NCBI GenBank assembly: GCA_027008965.1 | Contig: JALVDN010000381.1 | Span: 1-7,030, forward strand | Length of the DNA: 7,030 nt | Direction: 5' to 3' | DNA from: Flavobacteriales bacterium | GTDB taxonomy: Bacteria > Bacteroidota > Bacteroidia > Flavobacteriales > Flavobacteriaceae | In this document: positions 6,526-7,030 of the stretch, in pieces | Numbering within the stretch: the stretch's first letter is position 1 | Layout of the letters: each line of letters begins with the position of its first letter | Made by a program: the position numbers and the translations under genes | Notes under the pieces: model-generated | What the model saw: the letters and a program-made list of their open reading frames with translations, nothing else | The model's database searches: none | What the model was told of the DNA's origin: nothing

Positions 6526-7030
6526 TGTCACTCCGCAAGCCTTTTTTTGATAAAAGTCTTGCTGCGTGGGGCGCCCAACCTGCGCTGGCGCTTGTTTGGG
6601 CTTCAAGCTCCGTGAACCACCCTGCGGTTGTTTCACTCCGCACCTCCGGGAGCCAAAGGCTTCCTGCAATCCAAACCCCAAAGCCACGCCTTTGTCTCCC
6701 TCCGGACTTCGAGAGCCTGCGGCTTCCGCACCTTCCGGCACAATTGCCCCGCCTTGTCTCTCTTCGTGACTTCGCAAGCCGGCCCGCCTCCGCTATCGCT
6801 CCGGCGGGCGTCTTGCTTCGTGACGCTTCCAAGCCCTCCGCCCTCCGCTTCGCTCCGGGCTCCGGGCTTGTCTGTCGGATCGGGAAACCAGCGCTTTCCT
6901 TAAACCAAATACAAATGCCACGCTTGTTTTCCCTCGCATGCTCGCAAGCCTTCGGCGGACGCCTTGCGGTTTTCCACTAAACCGCCTTGTCTTGCTGCGC
7001 CATCTTCGGAGCCTGCATGCCGTCTTGCTT
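6526..7030. repeat. GC-rich tract of degenerate ~60-base repeats, no credible gene
   Basis: After the last gene the composition jumps to 58-72% GC in four hand-counted lines. A loose unit recurs with the shape TGTC - pyrimidines - CTNCG - CTTCG - NNAGCC. Its TGTC-like starts are at about 6526, 6555, 6593, 6629, 6693, 6755, 6809, 6869, 6925, 6988 and 7021. The central spacings are 54-64 bases, and the outer ones 29-38, about half a unit. CGCAAGCC occurs exactly at 6534-6541, 6773-6780 and 6943-6950, and GTCTTGCTGCG at 6556-6566 and 6989-6999. Overlapping open frames on both strands are explained by the scarcity of AT-rich stop codons; none encodes a recognisable domain or keeps a frame across units. 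The tract continues past the window edge. It could be a dispersed genomic repeat, a structured RNA, or decayed foreign DNA. Confidence 0.6.
6782..6809. repeat. GC-rich inverted repeat inside the repeat tract
   Basis: GCCCGCC at 6782-6788 is the exact reverse complement of GGCGGGC at 6803-6809, with a 14-base spacer. It would form a very stable 7-bp hairpin, but no T run follows on either strand, so it is not a standard intrinsic terminator. It is immediately followed by one of the repeat-unit starts (6809). Confidence 0.6.

Noticed and set aside
6487..6980. Several overlapping open frames on both strands in the GC-rich tract (up to 151 residues)
   Set aside because: High GC removes stop codons in all frames. 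The translations are low-complexity (Ser/Pro/Arg/Leu or Gly/Arg), match no family, and do not keep frame across repeat units.
6526..7030. CRISPR array
   Set aside because: The repeats are degenerate rather than near-identical, units have no constant repeat with unique spacers, and no cas gene is nearby.

Overview
The window looks like a chromosomal piece of an AT-rich member of the Bacteroidota, most likely a flavobacterium-like lineage. The evidence is a secreted protein ending in a type A sorting domain of the type IX secretion system, promoters of the TTG / TAnnTTTG kind used by this phylum, A-rich leaders instead of Shine-Dalgarno sites, and tRNA genes without an encoded CCA end. Most genes are ordinary housekeeping or envelope genes.

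Layout. Positions 33-1685 (minus strand) hold a monocistronic gene for a secreted seven-repeat beta-propeller protein, with a candidate promoter and a clear hairpin terminator. Divergent from it, 1802-3634 (plus) encodes a PgpH-type seven-transmembrane HD-domain phosphohydrolase, probably a cyclic-di-AMP phosphodiesterase, starting at a TTG codon. Next comes a tRNA cluster, Ser(GCT), Arg(TCT) and Pro(TGG), behind a good promoter. A small single-cysteine thioredoxin-fold gene (4052-4387) starts only 19 bases after tRNA-Pro and shares the downstream terminator at 4407-4441, which also serves the convergent operon on the other strand.

That convergent operon (5359 down to 4460, minus) encodes a thioredoxin-like plus glutaredoxin fusion followed by a GroES-type co-chaperonin with no groEL beside it. 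Divergent again, 5475-6492 (plus) holds an RluB-like 23S rRNA pseudouridine synthase with a basic N-terminal tail, then a 58-residue two-helix membrane protein with a PLDc_N-like second half. Redox and protein-folding genes therefore sit on both sides of the shared terminator, but only the fusion and the GroES gene look co-transcribed.

The last 500 bases (6526-7030) differ sharply from the rest. They are GC-rich (58-72% in the lines counted by hand, against 28% in one counted line of the HD gene), carry no credible gene, and consist of a degenerate repeat recurring about every 60 bases, with short hairpins. The tract runs off the window edge. It is the least explained part of the window and the best candidate for something undescribed; nothing here shows a new enzymatic or defence system.
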